64,000 nucleotides of DNA from Chryseobacterium wanjuense (GTDB taxonomy: Bacteria; Bacteroidota; Bacteroidia; Flavobacteriales; Weeksellaceae): NCBI RefSeq assembly GCF_900111495.1, contig NZ_FOIU01000003.1, forward strand, positions 1 through 64,000, read 5' to 3'. The translations under genes and the position numbers were made by a program. Below the pieces are notes generated by a model. That model saw nothing but the letters and a program-made list of their open reading frames with translations. It did not search any database and was not told where the DNA came from. Numbering within the stretch: the first letter of the stretch is position 1; each line of letters opens with the position of its first letter. This document shows positions 42,983 through 52,783 of the stretch, piece after piece.

Positions 42983-43984
42983 TTATTTTTGATGTAATAT
43001 TTTACTCACCATTTCATTGATTGCGTTTTCAACTACTTTTGGGTTATCCTGATTGATATAATGACCACTATTGGGAACTAAAATTTGTTTGCTGTCTGTT
43101 GAAAGAAGTAAAAAATCTTTTTGCATTTTATCCCACGCACTGATCATTTCAAGTTTTAATTTTTTGTCTTGAATAGAAGAATCATAACGCTTTGGATCTG
43201 CAGCGGTCAGTACCAAAAGAGGGATATTACCGAAAGACTCTATTTTTTCAGCTTCTTTTTTGACAGAACTCATGTGATCCTGTTCTTCCAACACCGCATC
43301 TGCACTTTTATAAAGCAAAGCGGGCATGATGGAATTTTGATATTTATATTGTTTTTCAGCAGGAAACATACCTTTAAACATTAATCTTGCCAACCCAAAA
43401 GCATTGGCAAATTTCAAAAAACCACCTGGCAATCCCTGATTGACCATTTTGAACAGTTCCGGTGATAGATATTTTTTATCATCAGGACATTGACTATCCA
43501 CCAATATTACGCCTGCAACATCTTGAGGATACTGATTGACGAAAAACCGGACAGGTGTTCCTCCAAACGAATGTCCAACCAGAATATAAGGCTTGGGTAC
43601 GTTGGATTTTTCGAGCAGGAGATGCAGTTCTTCAGCCATCTTTTCACCTGATTTTGGATTCTGGCCACGTTCGCTCCATAATATTCCTGACCTGTCATAT
43701 GAAAAACTGGTGTAAGAAATAGGTAACTTTTGTTGAATATGGTACCATTGCAGATGTCCGGCAGGATCGAATGCCGTTTCAAAAACAACAGTCGGCCCTC
43801 CATTTCCTTTTTTGTAATAATGCAACCGGTGATTGTCAACTTCCACAAAATTGCCGTCGGGTTTGATTTTTTCAGCATCATTCCGGGATATCCTTTCAAA
43901 GATAAATCCTGCAATAAGCAATAATATAACCAATGTAACTAAGCCTAATCCTATCCGTTTAATCCATTTAAAAAAAGCCTTCAT
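42983..43984 (-). CDS. Membrane-anchored alpha/beta hydrolase
   Basis: This 333-residue protein has an N-terminal membrane anchor (about 10-30). The hydrolase core shows TVVFETAFDPAGHLQWYHI, YDRSGILWSERG, the nucleophile elbow LVGHSFGGTPVRFF (serine in G-H-S-F-G-G), VILVDSQCP, LLVLTAADPKRYDSS and a late histidine in NSGHYINQDNP. It is probably an envelope-facing esterase or lactonase of unknown substrate. It is similar in layout to the hydrolase at 32437-33381 (VVFE, YDR, VGHS, SGH/SHG), and the two may be distant paralogues in similar contexts. Confidence 0.85.
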   Translation of the reverse strand: MKAFFKWIKRIGLGLVTLVILLLIAGFIFERISRNDAEKIKPDGNFVEVDNHRLHYYKKGNGGPTVVFETAFDPAGHLQWYHIQQKLPISYTSFSYDRSGILWSERGQNPKSGEKMAEELHLLLEKSNVPKPYILVGHSFGGTPVRFFVNQYPQDVAGVILVDSQCPDDKKYLSPELFKMVNQGLPGGFLKFANAFGLARLMFKGMFPAEKQYKYQNSIMPALLYKSADAVLEEQDHMSSVKKEAEKIESFGNIPLLVLTAADPKRYDSSIQDKKLKLEMISAWDKMQKDFLLLSTDSKQILVPNSGHYINQDNPKVVENAINEMVSKILHQK

Positions 43985-44131
43985 ATATATTTTGTTTTTT
44001 ATTATCCCATATGTTTGGTATGGATTTTTAAAGAGATCATCTGCAAATGAGGTATTTTACAGCAGTGTACCTTCAGAGTTTTTGTATTGCGTAGCGGCAT
44101 AAATATTTGTATAAAGTTTTATGCTACTGCA

Positions 44132-44806
44132 TCATTTTGAAGGGTTAATTTTCAGATTTCGAAAATAGCCATCTGTTCCTACATCGACAAATAAGCCTAC
44201 GCCGCCCGTCGCATCCGAGCCTTGTTTAAGGTCATTCACGATAAGGCAAGGGTATTTGTTCTTATTTAAAAAAAGCTTAGCCTGGCTGCCTTTCACTTCA
44301 ATTTTTATGGTGATCCATTCATCCAGGCCCATATCAGCATACGACTCATATTTCTCTGGATCCTCTCTTCTAAGGCGGTCGTATTTAAAATTTGGGTAAG
44401 AAAAGTATTGAATCGAATGATTGCGCCTCACCTGATCTTCGGCTCTACCATTCGCTGGGCGTATATATATGGATTCAAATTTGGAATTCATGTCGTCAAT
44501 CCTGAATGCCAATCCAATAAACCCACGGTCGCTGGGAGCAGCCGTAGGGAGCAGCCGGCTTAGAACTTCTACTTCGATACTGCCATTTTTGAATTTTGTA
44601 TTCTTTATTTTAACAAATGTAGGTTCGTCCGCTTCTTTCACCGCACTGTCTTTTACGACCCTAACAACTTTTTTACCTTTCAGGTTTACCATTTGCATAG
44701 AAACTTTATGAGGTACAAGATTGCTTTTGTCCAAAATTATTTTTTGGCTGTATGCACTTTGTGAGACTAATAGGAAAAGAAATAAGATTGTTCTTAATTT
44801 TTTCAT
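44132..44806 (-). CDS. Secreted ConA-like (laminin G/DUF1080-type) protein
   Basis: This 224-residue protein has a signal peptide MKKLRTILFLFLLVSQSAYS. One beta-sandwich domain follows with the strands expected of ConA-like lectin/glucanase folds: KNTKFKNGSIEVEVLSR, GFIGLAFRIDD, ESIYIRPANGRAED, DEWITIKIEVKGSQAKLFLN and GGVGLFVDVGTDGYFRNLKI. The final G-x-V-G-L-F and FRNLKI pattern is typical. It probably binds or acts on a carbohydrate. It follows the beta-helix gene (43-nt gap) in a cluster with GH43 and GH115 genes. Enzymatic activity cannot be read from the sequence. Confidence 0.75.
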   Translation of the reverse strand: MKKLRTILFLFLLVSQSAYSQKIILDKSNLVPHKVSMQMVNLKGKKVVRVVKDSAVKEADEPTFVKIKNTKFKNGSIEVEVLSRLLPTAAPSDRGFIGLAFRIDDMNSKFESIYIRPANGRAEDQVRRNHSIQYFSYPNFKYDRLRREDPEKYESYADMGLDEWITIKIEVKGSQAKLFLNKNKYPCLIVNDLKQGSDATGGVGLFVDVGTDGYFRNLKINPSK

Positions 44807-44848
44807 ACTTGTTACTATTAATGAGTTTATGACTGTTATGATTACAAC

Positions 44849-45901
44849 TTATCTTTTAAAAAGTCCGGCATTTAGATTCGAACCCAATGAACCTTCTGCC
44901 AATTGTAGGTAATTGCGTTTACTCTGATCTTTTTCAATGATCACGTTTCCGGTAGTCTGTACGTTTTTCATTTCCAGAAAATCGGTAGGAGTGGGAATAC
45001 TGTCGCTCAACGGCCCGCTTCCGTATCCTGCCAGTTTATTATAATTCACAAAAATACAGTCAGAAGCCTTATACCGGCGTGCACTTCCTTTTTCCCTGAT
45101 CCACACTGTGCTGGTGTTGGCGATAATGTTATGATGAAAGTCGAAGTCATCACCGTTGGTCCCTTGGGTAGTCCAGACCCCTGCAAAATAGCCGCCATAG
45201 ACCAACGAATATTGCATAGCACTGCGAATACCGTTCTTTCCTTCATTTTTCCAGAAGACAACAGGAATTTTACAGTTGAAGAAAACACAATGGTCAATAA
45301 CTAAACCATAGCCATTGGCGATCACTCCTACATGTAAAGGCAGTACATCTGCATTCCCGGCAAACAGACATTGTGTTACAAGCAGATCGTTCAGTTTTTT
45401 TCCGTCGCGCCAGATGGGGTATGAACGACGCAAATTATTGGCATCGAGATACGTATAATCGGGGCTGCCTGTAAACCGCAGACCTGCAATGGTAACGTGG
45501 CTTACCTCGGGTTGGATGCCTCTCGCTTCTTCTCCCCCCACACCAGGCTCAGGAGGTACAATGGTCATAACGACCGGCATTTTTTTCGGTGTCCAGTCTG
45601 CATCATCGGGCATCACTTCAGCACGGATCGTTAGACGGTTGGTAAAAGTATATTTATCATTGTTAAAAATGACTGTTTCGGTGATCAGGTGAGTACCTTC
45701 TGAAAGAATGATTGTTGTTTCTCCCTGATCTTTATTTAGATTAACGCGTCTGGCGGCTTCTGAAAGCGACTTCAGAGGTTGTGTATTTGTTCCCGAATTT
45801 ATATCATTGCCGGTCAGGGGATTAACATATAATTGTTCTGCCTTTACACAAAACAGGTTCATTAGAAAAAATAGAAGACTAAATGTTACAGATTTTATCA
45901 T
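44849..45901 (-). CDS. Secreted right-handed beta-helix protein (pectate-lyase-like)
   Basis: This 350-residue protein has a signal peptide ending CVKA, then LYVNPLTGNDINSGTNTQPL followed by KSLSEAARRVN. That opening is typical of Bacteroidota polysaccharide-lyase-like beta-helix proteins. Parallel beta-helix coils follow (VTIAGLRFTG, LLVTQCLFAG, LVIDHCVFFN, FDFHHNIIAN). Catalytic residues cannot be assigned by eye. It is probably a polysaccharide lyase or hydrolase acting outside the cell, in the cluster with the ConA-like protein and GH43/GH115 genes. Confidence 0.8.
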   Translation of the reverse strand: MIKSVTFSLLFFLMNLFCVKAEQLYVNPLTGNDINSGTNTQPLKSLSEAARRVNLNKDQGETTIILSEGTHLITETVIFNNDKYTFTNRLTIRAEVMPDDADWTPKKMPVVMTIVPPEPGVGGEEARGIQPEVSHVTIAGLRFTGSPDYTYLDANNLRRSYPIWRDGKKLNDLLVTQCLFAGNADVLPLHVGVIANGYGLVIDHCVFFNCKIPVVFWKNEGKNGIRSAMQYSLVYGGYFAGVWTTQGTNGDDFDFHHNIIANTSTVWIREKGSARRYKASDCIFVNYNKLAGYGSGPLSDSIPTPTDFLEMKNVQTTGNVIIEKDQSKRNYLQLAEGSLGSNLNAGLFKR

Positions 45902-45973
45902 TTCCCTTTTTTTGGCAAATTTAGGAACATTCGTATCTTACAAAATGGTCATTTTATAATCAAAATTGTCAAT

Positions 45974-46840
45974 TCATATATTCTTTCGGTATTGCAAAGG
46001 TGTGGTATAGGTAAATTTTTTGAAAAAACGGTTAAAGTTGGAAGGATCTGAAAATCCAAATTCATAGCAGATCTCTTTTGCAGATTTATTCTGGTGCAAC
46101 GCTTTCTTTATTTCTGAAATGAGTTTGTGATGAATCATTTGCTGTGCTGATAATCCGCTGAATTGCCTACAGATTTTATTAAGGAACCCAGAACTTACAT
46201 TAAGCATTTTAGTATAGTCTTCAACGGTTTGATCTTCTAAAAATTTCTTTTCCAGTAAAGAGCGGAATCTGTAGAAGTCTGCATGGATGTAAGTGTCCCG
46301 CTGAACGTTATATATCCGAGCATAATAGCGGTTGAGAATGATAAGTAACTGATAAAGTACTGACCGGATCAAATGATTGCTGTCATTCTGAATTTGTCTG
46401 AACTCCCGTTCTATTTCCCGTAAAAGCTCAAGGCATTTTCCAAATGACGCTTGATCGATCTTTATATCAGCGGGATGAGAATACTGATGAAAGTATTGAA
46501 ACCGGTACAGAAACAGCTCATCTGAAAAGAAGAGGTGAAGAAAATCTTTTTCAAAGAACAGCGTATAGCCTTTTATCTTTTCTTCAATTTCCCAGCGGCG
46601 AACCTGCCCGGGACTGATAAAAATGATGGTTCCGGGAGTTATAGACATTATCGTTCCATTCAGTGAAAGTGTTCCCGATCCTTCTTCGATGAAAACAATT
46701 TCGTAAAAACTGAGCTGATGTACAGTGCGGTCCAGTACATAATTCTTCAATGTTTCAATACGTCCAAGATCCAACAATAATTCCGCCCCGTATTTATGTG
46801 GCAGAAAATGATACGTTTTAATTTGAGCGGCTGTTACCAT
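45974..46840 (-). CDS. AraC-family regulator of the carbohydrate cluster
   Basis: This 288-residue regulator has a cupin N-terminal domain (FYEIVFIEEGSGTLSLNG, GTIIFISPGQVRRWEI) and an AraC C-terminus (YTKMLNVSSGFLNKICRQFS, SAKEICYEFGFSDPSNFNRF, then TTPLQYRKNI). It lies between the beta-helix/ConA-like genes and the GH43/GH115 genes on the same strand. It resembles the regulator at 19914 in the GQVxxW motif. It probably senses a sugar and activates neighbouring genes; ligand unknown. Confidence 0.92.
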   Translation of the reverse strand: MVTAAQIKTYHFLPHKYGAELLLDLGRIETLKNYVLDRTVHQLSFYEIVFIEEGSGTLSLNGTIMSITPGTIIFISPGQVRRWEIEEKIKGYTLFFEKDFLHLFFSDELFLYRFQYFHQYSHPADIKIDQASFGKCLELLREIEREFRQIQNDSNHLIRSVLYQLLIILNRYYARIYNVQRDTYIHADFYRFRSLLEKKFLEDQTVEDYTKMLNVSSGFLNKICRQFSGLSAQQMIHHKLISEIKKALHQNKSAKEICYEFGFSDPSNFNRFFKKFTYTTPLQYRKNI

Positions 46841-46974
46841 CTTTGAAAATTTTTACAATAGAACGCTTGTGTTAAAAATACAAACTTTTGTTTAGCTCAA
46901 AGATAGGTGATTATATGCTTAACTGTACCAGTAGAATCCTTATCTAAATTATGAGTTTTAATATTAAATATAAA

Positions 46975-47130
46975 ATAAACTAACCTCAACAAACTCTCTT
47001 TACAGATTCCAAGCTCCTCGGCTACTGAAGAAACATTACCTCTTTTCTCACTTAATGAAACTGCTTAAATCTTAAATTGACTCCGTCGAATCTTCGATTT
47101 CTAAATTGTAATTTTTTCTAACTTTTTTCA
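46975..47130 (-). pseudogene. IS3-family OrfA remnant
   Basis: The minus strand encodes VRKNYNLEIEDSTESI, a stop, then RGNVSSVAEELGICKESLLR in a different frame. Both match the start and helix-turn-helix of IS3-type OrfA proteins (RKNYxLEFKxQAVxLS ... VSxVAKELGI ... LxRW). Inverted repeats and OrfB are absent. The rest of 46841-47240 holds nothing else I recognise. Confidence 0.65.
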
Positions 47131-47240
47131 TAACATTAAAGTTAAAGAGTATAAGAATCCTGTCCTAACAAAGGTAGCAACTCCAGAAAATTAAAAAAAT
47201 AAAAGTTAGAAAAAATCTCACATTTTGTTTGTATACTACT

Positions 47241-48374
47241 CTACTTTTTGGACTCCCGATATTTAATGATTTGTTCTGTCCAGGTTGGCCCATCGATGTA
47301 AAACATTCCGTCTTTGTAATGTACGGGTTCGATTCCCATTTGCGGACCAAGCTCCCAAGGCTGAAAAGTCTGGCTGTACGGGTATGGTCTTTTTTCGTAC
47401 ATAAAATAATGACAGGAATTCCATAGATTTCCGTCAGGACCGATGAACAAAGCATTATGACCTGTTTCCTGATACGGATCCTCTGTATCGGTAAAAAACA
47501 GATTTTCGTAGCCATTTTCTTTTGCCATCTCAATTCTATAGCCTTTTTTCCTTGTTCCGAAAATTGGTTCAGGTGATGCCAGTTCCCAAGGCCCGAGAGG
47601 TGATTTTGATTTTAATAATCCTACTTCATAACCTCTTGTCCAGGTGGAGAAAAACATAAAATACGTTCCTTCTTTTTTAATAACGAAAGGTCCTTCGATT
47701 CCGCCAACCATCCATTCCGGCCAGCCAGGCTGTTTTTTATCCAAAAACTTTTGAATAGGCGTTGTTAACTTTCCTGTTTTTAAATCAATTTTAGCCTGAA
47801 AAAGTCCATTCCCGCTGCAGTATAAATAAACCTGACCATCTTCGTCTTCAAATAAAGTGGAATCATTATTATATTGTGGTGTCAAAGGACCATTGACCAA
47901 TTTATACGGCCCCGTCACTTTATCTGCCGAAAATAACCAGATGCTGTGCGTCGCCATTCCTTTCGGATCTTCTTTGGTAACCTTCCCGCTATTTACAGTA
48001 AGCCAGTATTTTCCTTGAATAAAATGAATTTCAGGAGCCCAGAATCTTCCGTTGTAAGGGGTGTCTTTCGGCAGCTTTTTGGCGTCAATGATAAAAGAAT
48101 GCTGTTTCCAGTTGATCAAATCTTTTGAAACCAACATTCGGACACCCGGATTAGAGCCAGTCCAGACAGGATTTGAAGTTCCCACACAATACCACATATC
48201 ATCTACTTTAATAATAAAATGATCCCGCATTGAAATGGCAGAATCTCTGGTGATAGGATTGGTATATCGAAATTCTTTCTGTAATGAAATTTTGCTTTTT
48301 TCAACTTGAGCAAAACCATTATTCAAAGCAAAAATGAATAATGAAAACGTTAGAATATTTTTAAAAATCTTCAT
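47241..48374 (-). CDS. Glycoside hydrolase family 43 enzyme
   Basis: This secreted protein of about 377 residues has a signal peptide from the ATG at 48374 (MKIFKNILTFSLFIFALNNG). The longer frame begins nine codons earlier, overlapping the previous gene. The five-bladed propeller shows GH43 landmarks: NPITRDSAISMRDHFIIKVD (catalytic-base region), GRFWAPEIHFIQGKYWL, DSTLFEDEDGQVYLY (pKa modulator region) and GGIEGPFVIKKEGTYFMFFS with the acid glutamate. Such enzymes release arabinose or xylose from hemicellulose. The stop of the GH115 gene is 4 nt before this start, so the two work together, probably on glucuronoxylan. Confidence 0.88.
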   Translation of the reverse strand: MKIFKNILTFSLFIFALNNGFAQVEKSKISLQKEFRYTNPITRDSAISMRDHFIIKVDDMWYCVGTSNPVWTGSNPGVRMLVSKDLINWKQHSFIIDAKKLPKDTPYNGRFWAPEIHFIQGKYWLTVNSGKVTKEDPKGMATHSIWLFSADKVTGPYKLVNGPLTPQYNNDSTLFEDEDGQVYLYCSGNGLFQAKIDLKTGKLTTPIQKFLDKKQPGWPEWMVGGIEGPFVIKKEGTYFMFFSTWTRGYEVGLLKSKSPLGPWELASPEPIFGTRKKGYRIEMAKENGYENLFFTDTEDPYQETGHNALFIGPDGNLWNSCHYFMYEKRPYPYSQTFQPWELGPQMGIEPVHYKDGMFYIDGPTWTEQIIKYRESKK

Positions 48375-48378
48375 AATT

Positions 48379-50952
48379 TTATCTTTTATATGGACTTTCA
48401 TTCATTTTTAAATATGTTTCTTCGTAGCCTCCGTTGTCGATGACTATTTTATACAGTACAACTCCCGGATCTAGCGGTTCAACTGTTAAAATCTGTAGGC
48501 TATTTTTATTCGGAGGAAGTGTAAATGTTTCAACTTTTTCTACCAATCTCGCCGCAGCTGCAGGGTACATTTTGGTATAATTATTCGCCCAGGTTAAATC
48601 CTGATTGATACCGATGGTTTTTGGGTCGTTTTTATCAAAATAAGCTTTAACGCTGTGTCCTCCTTTTTTGAACGGAAGCGTAGAATCAAAGAAGAAATGT
48701 ACTTTTACAGTGGAAGGATTATTTTTTAATTTAAACTGATAACTAATAGCTGATCCGTTTGTTTTTTCGGTATAAGGCATTAAGGAAATTCCGGAAAGTG
48801 TTCTTCCCAAATCCGGAATAACCGTCCATTTTGTATTGGCAGGAGCTTTAACATCAAAGAAATGTTCAGCTTCCATAGTCACTACGCCATTCTTCTCTTC
48901 AAAAATATACCCTCCGGTTTTTGCTTCTGCAGGAGTGATTCTGTAAACGGTTGGCTTAATGTTTCCTTCTTTGGGTTCGTCCCAGGATTTGTAGCCGATG
49001 TGCGTCTGATCCATCATATGATTCCATTTTCCTCCGGAGATATTCAGGTTGTAATCTTTGGTGTATTCGGCATCTCTGGTGAAACATTCATCGGCATAAT
49101 CTGCCCAGTAATTTGCTTTCTGATCTTTTTCTTCTGCCAATTTATGATTCATTGCAACGGCGTAATACATGTCGTAGAGATTGGCCATTGCACGAACCGG
49201 ATGTAAAATAATCTGTTTGTACGTATCTTGGTAGGTCTTATCCAAAATCATAAACTGTCTCAAAGCCCTCGTCTCCAAAGCCAGATAAGCATCTCTTACT
49301 TGCAAAAACTCCCCACTTTGAAGATTATATGTTTTGTGATTCATCATTTCCGCGGAAACTCTTGAATTATATTTACAATACAGGTTGATGATTTCTGCAA
49401 TTTCTTTGGCATTATTTTTTCCAAATTGATCTTCTGCAAATTTCACCGAGTAATAATCCAGGTTTTCCTGTGTAAAAGAAGTTGGATTCCACGCCATATT
49501 CAGGAAGAAATCCATTGGATATTCATTTGGTTTTAGATCTCCGACATTCAAGATCCAGATTTTATCTACTCCATAACTGTAAGTCAGCTGCAGCTGTTCC
49601 CACATGTGCGGAATCTACGCCATATTCAGCCATTGGTAGGCTCTTGGCGCGCCATGTAAATCAACGTGGTAGTACATTCCGTAACCTCCAGGATGTTTTC
49701 TGCCATTGAGGTAAGGCAATCGGCGCACATTTCCCCAATTGTCGTCACAAAGTAGAATCGTCATATCGTCCGGAACTTTCATTCCCTGATCGTAGTAATC
49801 TAAAACTTCACTGTATAAAGCCCAAAGCTGAGGTGTTTCTTTAGCCTGTTTTTTTGTTACTTTCTGAATAATTTTTCTCTGGTCAAGCATAATTTGCTCC
49901 AATAATTTGAAATTGGCTTCCGCACTTCCCAGGTCGCTCATCGGTTCGTCGCCGTCTCCACGCATTCCCATTGTCACAAGATTATCATAATTTTTGTTCC
50001 GGCTGAATCCTTCTTCCCAAAATTTCAGGAGACCTTCTTTATTGGTGTGGTAATTCCATTCACCGTTTCCGTATTCTTTTCTATGATTTCCCCATTCTTT
50101 CTGAGCCCGCATCATCGGCTCGTGGTGAGAAGTCCCCATGACGATTCCGTATTCATCGGCAACTTTCGGATTAAGCGGATCATCTTCGTTAAAGGCTTTC
50201 CCCCACATTGCAGGCCACAAATAATTGGCTCTGAGACGAAGGAGAAGCTCAAACATGTGTGAATACATTTTGCTGTTGATGCCTCCGAATTTGGTTCTTG
50301 CCCAGGTTCCGAAAGCAGGTTCTTCATCATTAATGAAAATACCGCGATACTTTACTTTAGGCTCACCTGAAGCATAATACCCAGGAACAACATACGCCGA
50401 AGAACGTTTCTGAACAGGGACATCATTCCAATAGTGCCATGGAGAAACGCCTAATTGTTTTGATAATTCATAGATTCCGTAAATCGTTCCTCTCCTGTCG
50501 CTTCCTGCGATAATGAGTTGTTGTTTTTTAGATTTAGATTTTATGTTTTCCTCAGTGGTAATCACGAAACTTTCCCATTTGCCTTTTAAATCTTTAGCAT
50601 TGATCTTTTTGGAGGAAATAAGTTTGTCAATCAATTTATTTGTTCCTATAGTCCCGATAATGATTTCAAATTCTCCGGAAATTTCTGAGGTTGAAAGATC
50701 GGGTAATTTTCCTGTCACTTTCTGAATGTCAGACTGCAAATCTTTCACTGCACGAATGACCGCAACATTTTCAGATTTATCATAAAATAAATTTGCTGTT
50801 TTCCCATCAGATGAAACAATCGGAAAACCGTTGTCATTTGAAATAATATTCTCTGTGAGTCCAGATGTTTGCTGGGCAAAGACGTTTCCGTTTTGCCACA
50901 AACAGAATATAAAGTATAAATGAAAAATTTTATATAAAGTTTTTCTTAGCAT
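48379..50952 (-). pseudogene. GH115 xylan alpha-glucuronidase, interrupted by in-frame TAG
   Basis: The frame from 50952 runs 445 codons: signal peptide, an N-terminal domain with GTIYGIYELSKQLGVSPWHY, then RGIFINDEEPAFGTWARTKF, NYLWPAMWGKAF and MGTSHHEPMMRAQKEWG, all GH115 hallmarks. It meets TAG at 49615-49617. The same frame continues without shift as IPHMWEQLQLTYSYGVDKIW, ILNVGDLKPNEYPMDFFLNM and a C-terminal domain to 48379. Family members have an ordinary residue there, so CAG to TAG (Gln446 to stop) is likely. GH115 removes glucuronic acid from xylan. The gene may be dead, read through, or miscalled by one base. Confidence 0.88.
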
Positions 50953-51244
50953 ATTATTTTTTTATTACTTGTATTATTTACACTTATTAATTTAGAGAAA
51001 AAAATAATATCTAACGAAACTATTTTTTTTACTCACAAATATAAATTTACAGCGTCTTTTAATGTAATATACATTAATCTAATATTTTTATCAATATCTC
51101 TTTTATACGCGTTATATGTATATTAAAGACACCATTAAGACGAAGGTGAAGTTTACACTGAAGTAATTTTACTTAATTTATATTTCTAAATGAATGCCCG
51201 TATTTTATTCAGGCATTTTCTATTTATGCTTTGACTTAAAAATA
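50953..51244. other. Intergenic region upstream of GH115
   Basis: This AT-rich region of about 290 bp should contain the promoter of the GH115-GH43 pair on the minus strand. I see no convincing operator or terminator. Confidence 0.4.
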
Positions 51245-52711
51245 TTAATTAATTTTGTCAATACTAGTTTTAATTTTCAGCATTTCATATTTTGATAAAG
51301 CGTCCTTGTCATCAGGTTCTTTTTCAATATAAATTTTTAAAAACTCAATAGCTTTTTCTTTTTGGTTTGAAATTCTGTATGCCTCACTCATATTGTAATA
51401 GCCGTAAGAAGAGTCTGGAAAATTGTTGATGTTTAACTTAAATAAATCTATCGCCTGATTATATTTTTTCTCAAATAATAATTTATACCCATATCTCTCA
51501 ATAAGATTTTCTTTAAGCGGGTATTTTTTTGAGCTGTTTTTAATTTTCATCATGGCAGCCTCATATCCTTTGTTACAGACTTCTTTAATGACATCTTTGG
51601 TGTAAAAAAAGCTTTCAATAGCTGGTGTGGAACCTCCTATTTCTCTTTTGACGAGGTTACTTATTTCCCAGTAATTTTCAACTTCTCCATTGGTAAGAAT
51701 TACTACAGTATACCCTAAATCCGGAAAAATCATCAATTCGTTCGCAATCCCGAAATGTCCGCCGGTATGCCCAATGATACGATGTCCGTTTATTTTGTTT
51801 TCTATAATTCCATAGCTGTACATTCCTTCTCTGTACTTCACTTTGCCGGAAGTATAAAGTTCTGTGTTTTTTTTGTTTAATAAAATATTATTCTGCAAAG
51901 CATTGGCAAATTTCAATAAATCATCAGCCGTAGCGTAGCCACCACCGGCAGGAGTTCCTTTTACCACATTCGAGAAAATATTGTTCTTCCATTGGCCCGG
52001 TTTTTCCAGTGACATTGTATATCCAGTAGCCAAATTCGGGATTGCTTCATCCAGCTCGTAAGCGTCTGTGTCCATCATTTTGGTAGGTTTATAGATATTT
52101 TCTTTTACAAAATCAAAGTAGCTTTTACCTGTTATTTTTTCAATAATCAACCCTAAAACCATATACCCGGAATTGCTGTACAGGAAATCCGAACCGGGAG
52201 CAAAAGCGAGTTTCTGATTTACAAATAACGGAAGATAATCTTCTACAGTCTTGAATTTTTCTTTCGCTAATTTGTCGTGTTCTGCCCAGAAATTTCCCAT
52301 TCCGGAAGTGTGGGTTAACAACTGATGTATCGTTACCGAATCAGCAACCGGTTTATTGGGATAATCGGTGAGATATTTCCCTACTTTATCCTGAAGTGAA
52401 ATTTTTCCAGCTTCAGCCAACTGCATTATAACCATAGCCGTGAACATTTTATTCATTGAAGCCAAGTTGAATTTTGTATCTGTTTTATTACGAATACTGT
52501 CCGCCAGATTGGCAAACCCGAAAGCTTCTTTATAGATTGACTGCCCGTTTTTCGCAATAAGAACAACCCCGCTCAGATAATTCTCTTTTTCGAGTATTTT
52601 TAACTGTTGGTTAATTTTATTAATGTCAGGTTTTTGTGCCCATACAAATTGAATATGTATCAGGCAAAATAAAAGAATAAGAGTTGATAATTTGGTTTTA
52701 TAGTGTTCCAT
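51245..52711 (-). CDS. Beta-lactamase-fold serine hydrolase with C-terminal TPRs
   Basis: This 488-residue protein has a signal peptide ending QFVWAQ. A class C beta-lactamase/penicillin-binding-like domain follows (about 30-350): nucleophile motif NLASMNKMFT (S-x-x-K), YSNSGYMVLG (Y-x-N) and GHTGGHFGI (H-T-G). The last 100 residues contain TPR-like helices (GYYNMSEAYRISNQKEKAIE). Proteins of this type are usually esterases or peptidases rather than true beta-lactamases. It is on the same strand as, and 73 nt downstream of, an AraC gene. The same architecture recurs at 59662-61175. Confidence 0.88.
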   Translation of the reverse strand: MEHYKTKLSTLILLFCLIHIQFVWAQKPDINKINQQLKILEKENYLSGVVLIAKNGQSIYKEAFGFANLADSIRNKTDTKFNLASMNKMFTAMVIMQLAEAGKISLQDKVGKYLTDYPNKPVADSVTIHQLLTHTSGMGNFWAEHDKLAKEKFKTVEDYLPLFVNQKLAFAPGSDFLYSNSGYMVLGLIIEKITGKSYFDFVKENIYKPTKMMDTDAYELDEAIPNLATGYTMSLEKPGQWKNNIFSNVVKGTPAGGGYATADDLLKFANALQNNILLNKKNTELYTSGKVKYREGMYSYGIIENKINGHRIIGHTGGHFGIANELMIFPDLGYTVVILTNGEVENYWEISNLVKREIGGSTPAIESFFYTKDVIKEVCNKGYEAAMMKIKNSSKKYPLKENLIERYGYKLLFEKKYNQAIDLFKLNINNFPDSSYGYYNMSEAYRISNQKEKAIEFLKIYIEKEPDDKDALSKYEMLKIKTSIDKIN

Positions 52712-52783
52712 TTCAACGTTTTTTTTAACGGATAAACAAAATTAGTCTCTGTTTATACACAAACATTGTAAAAATGTAAACCA

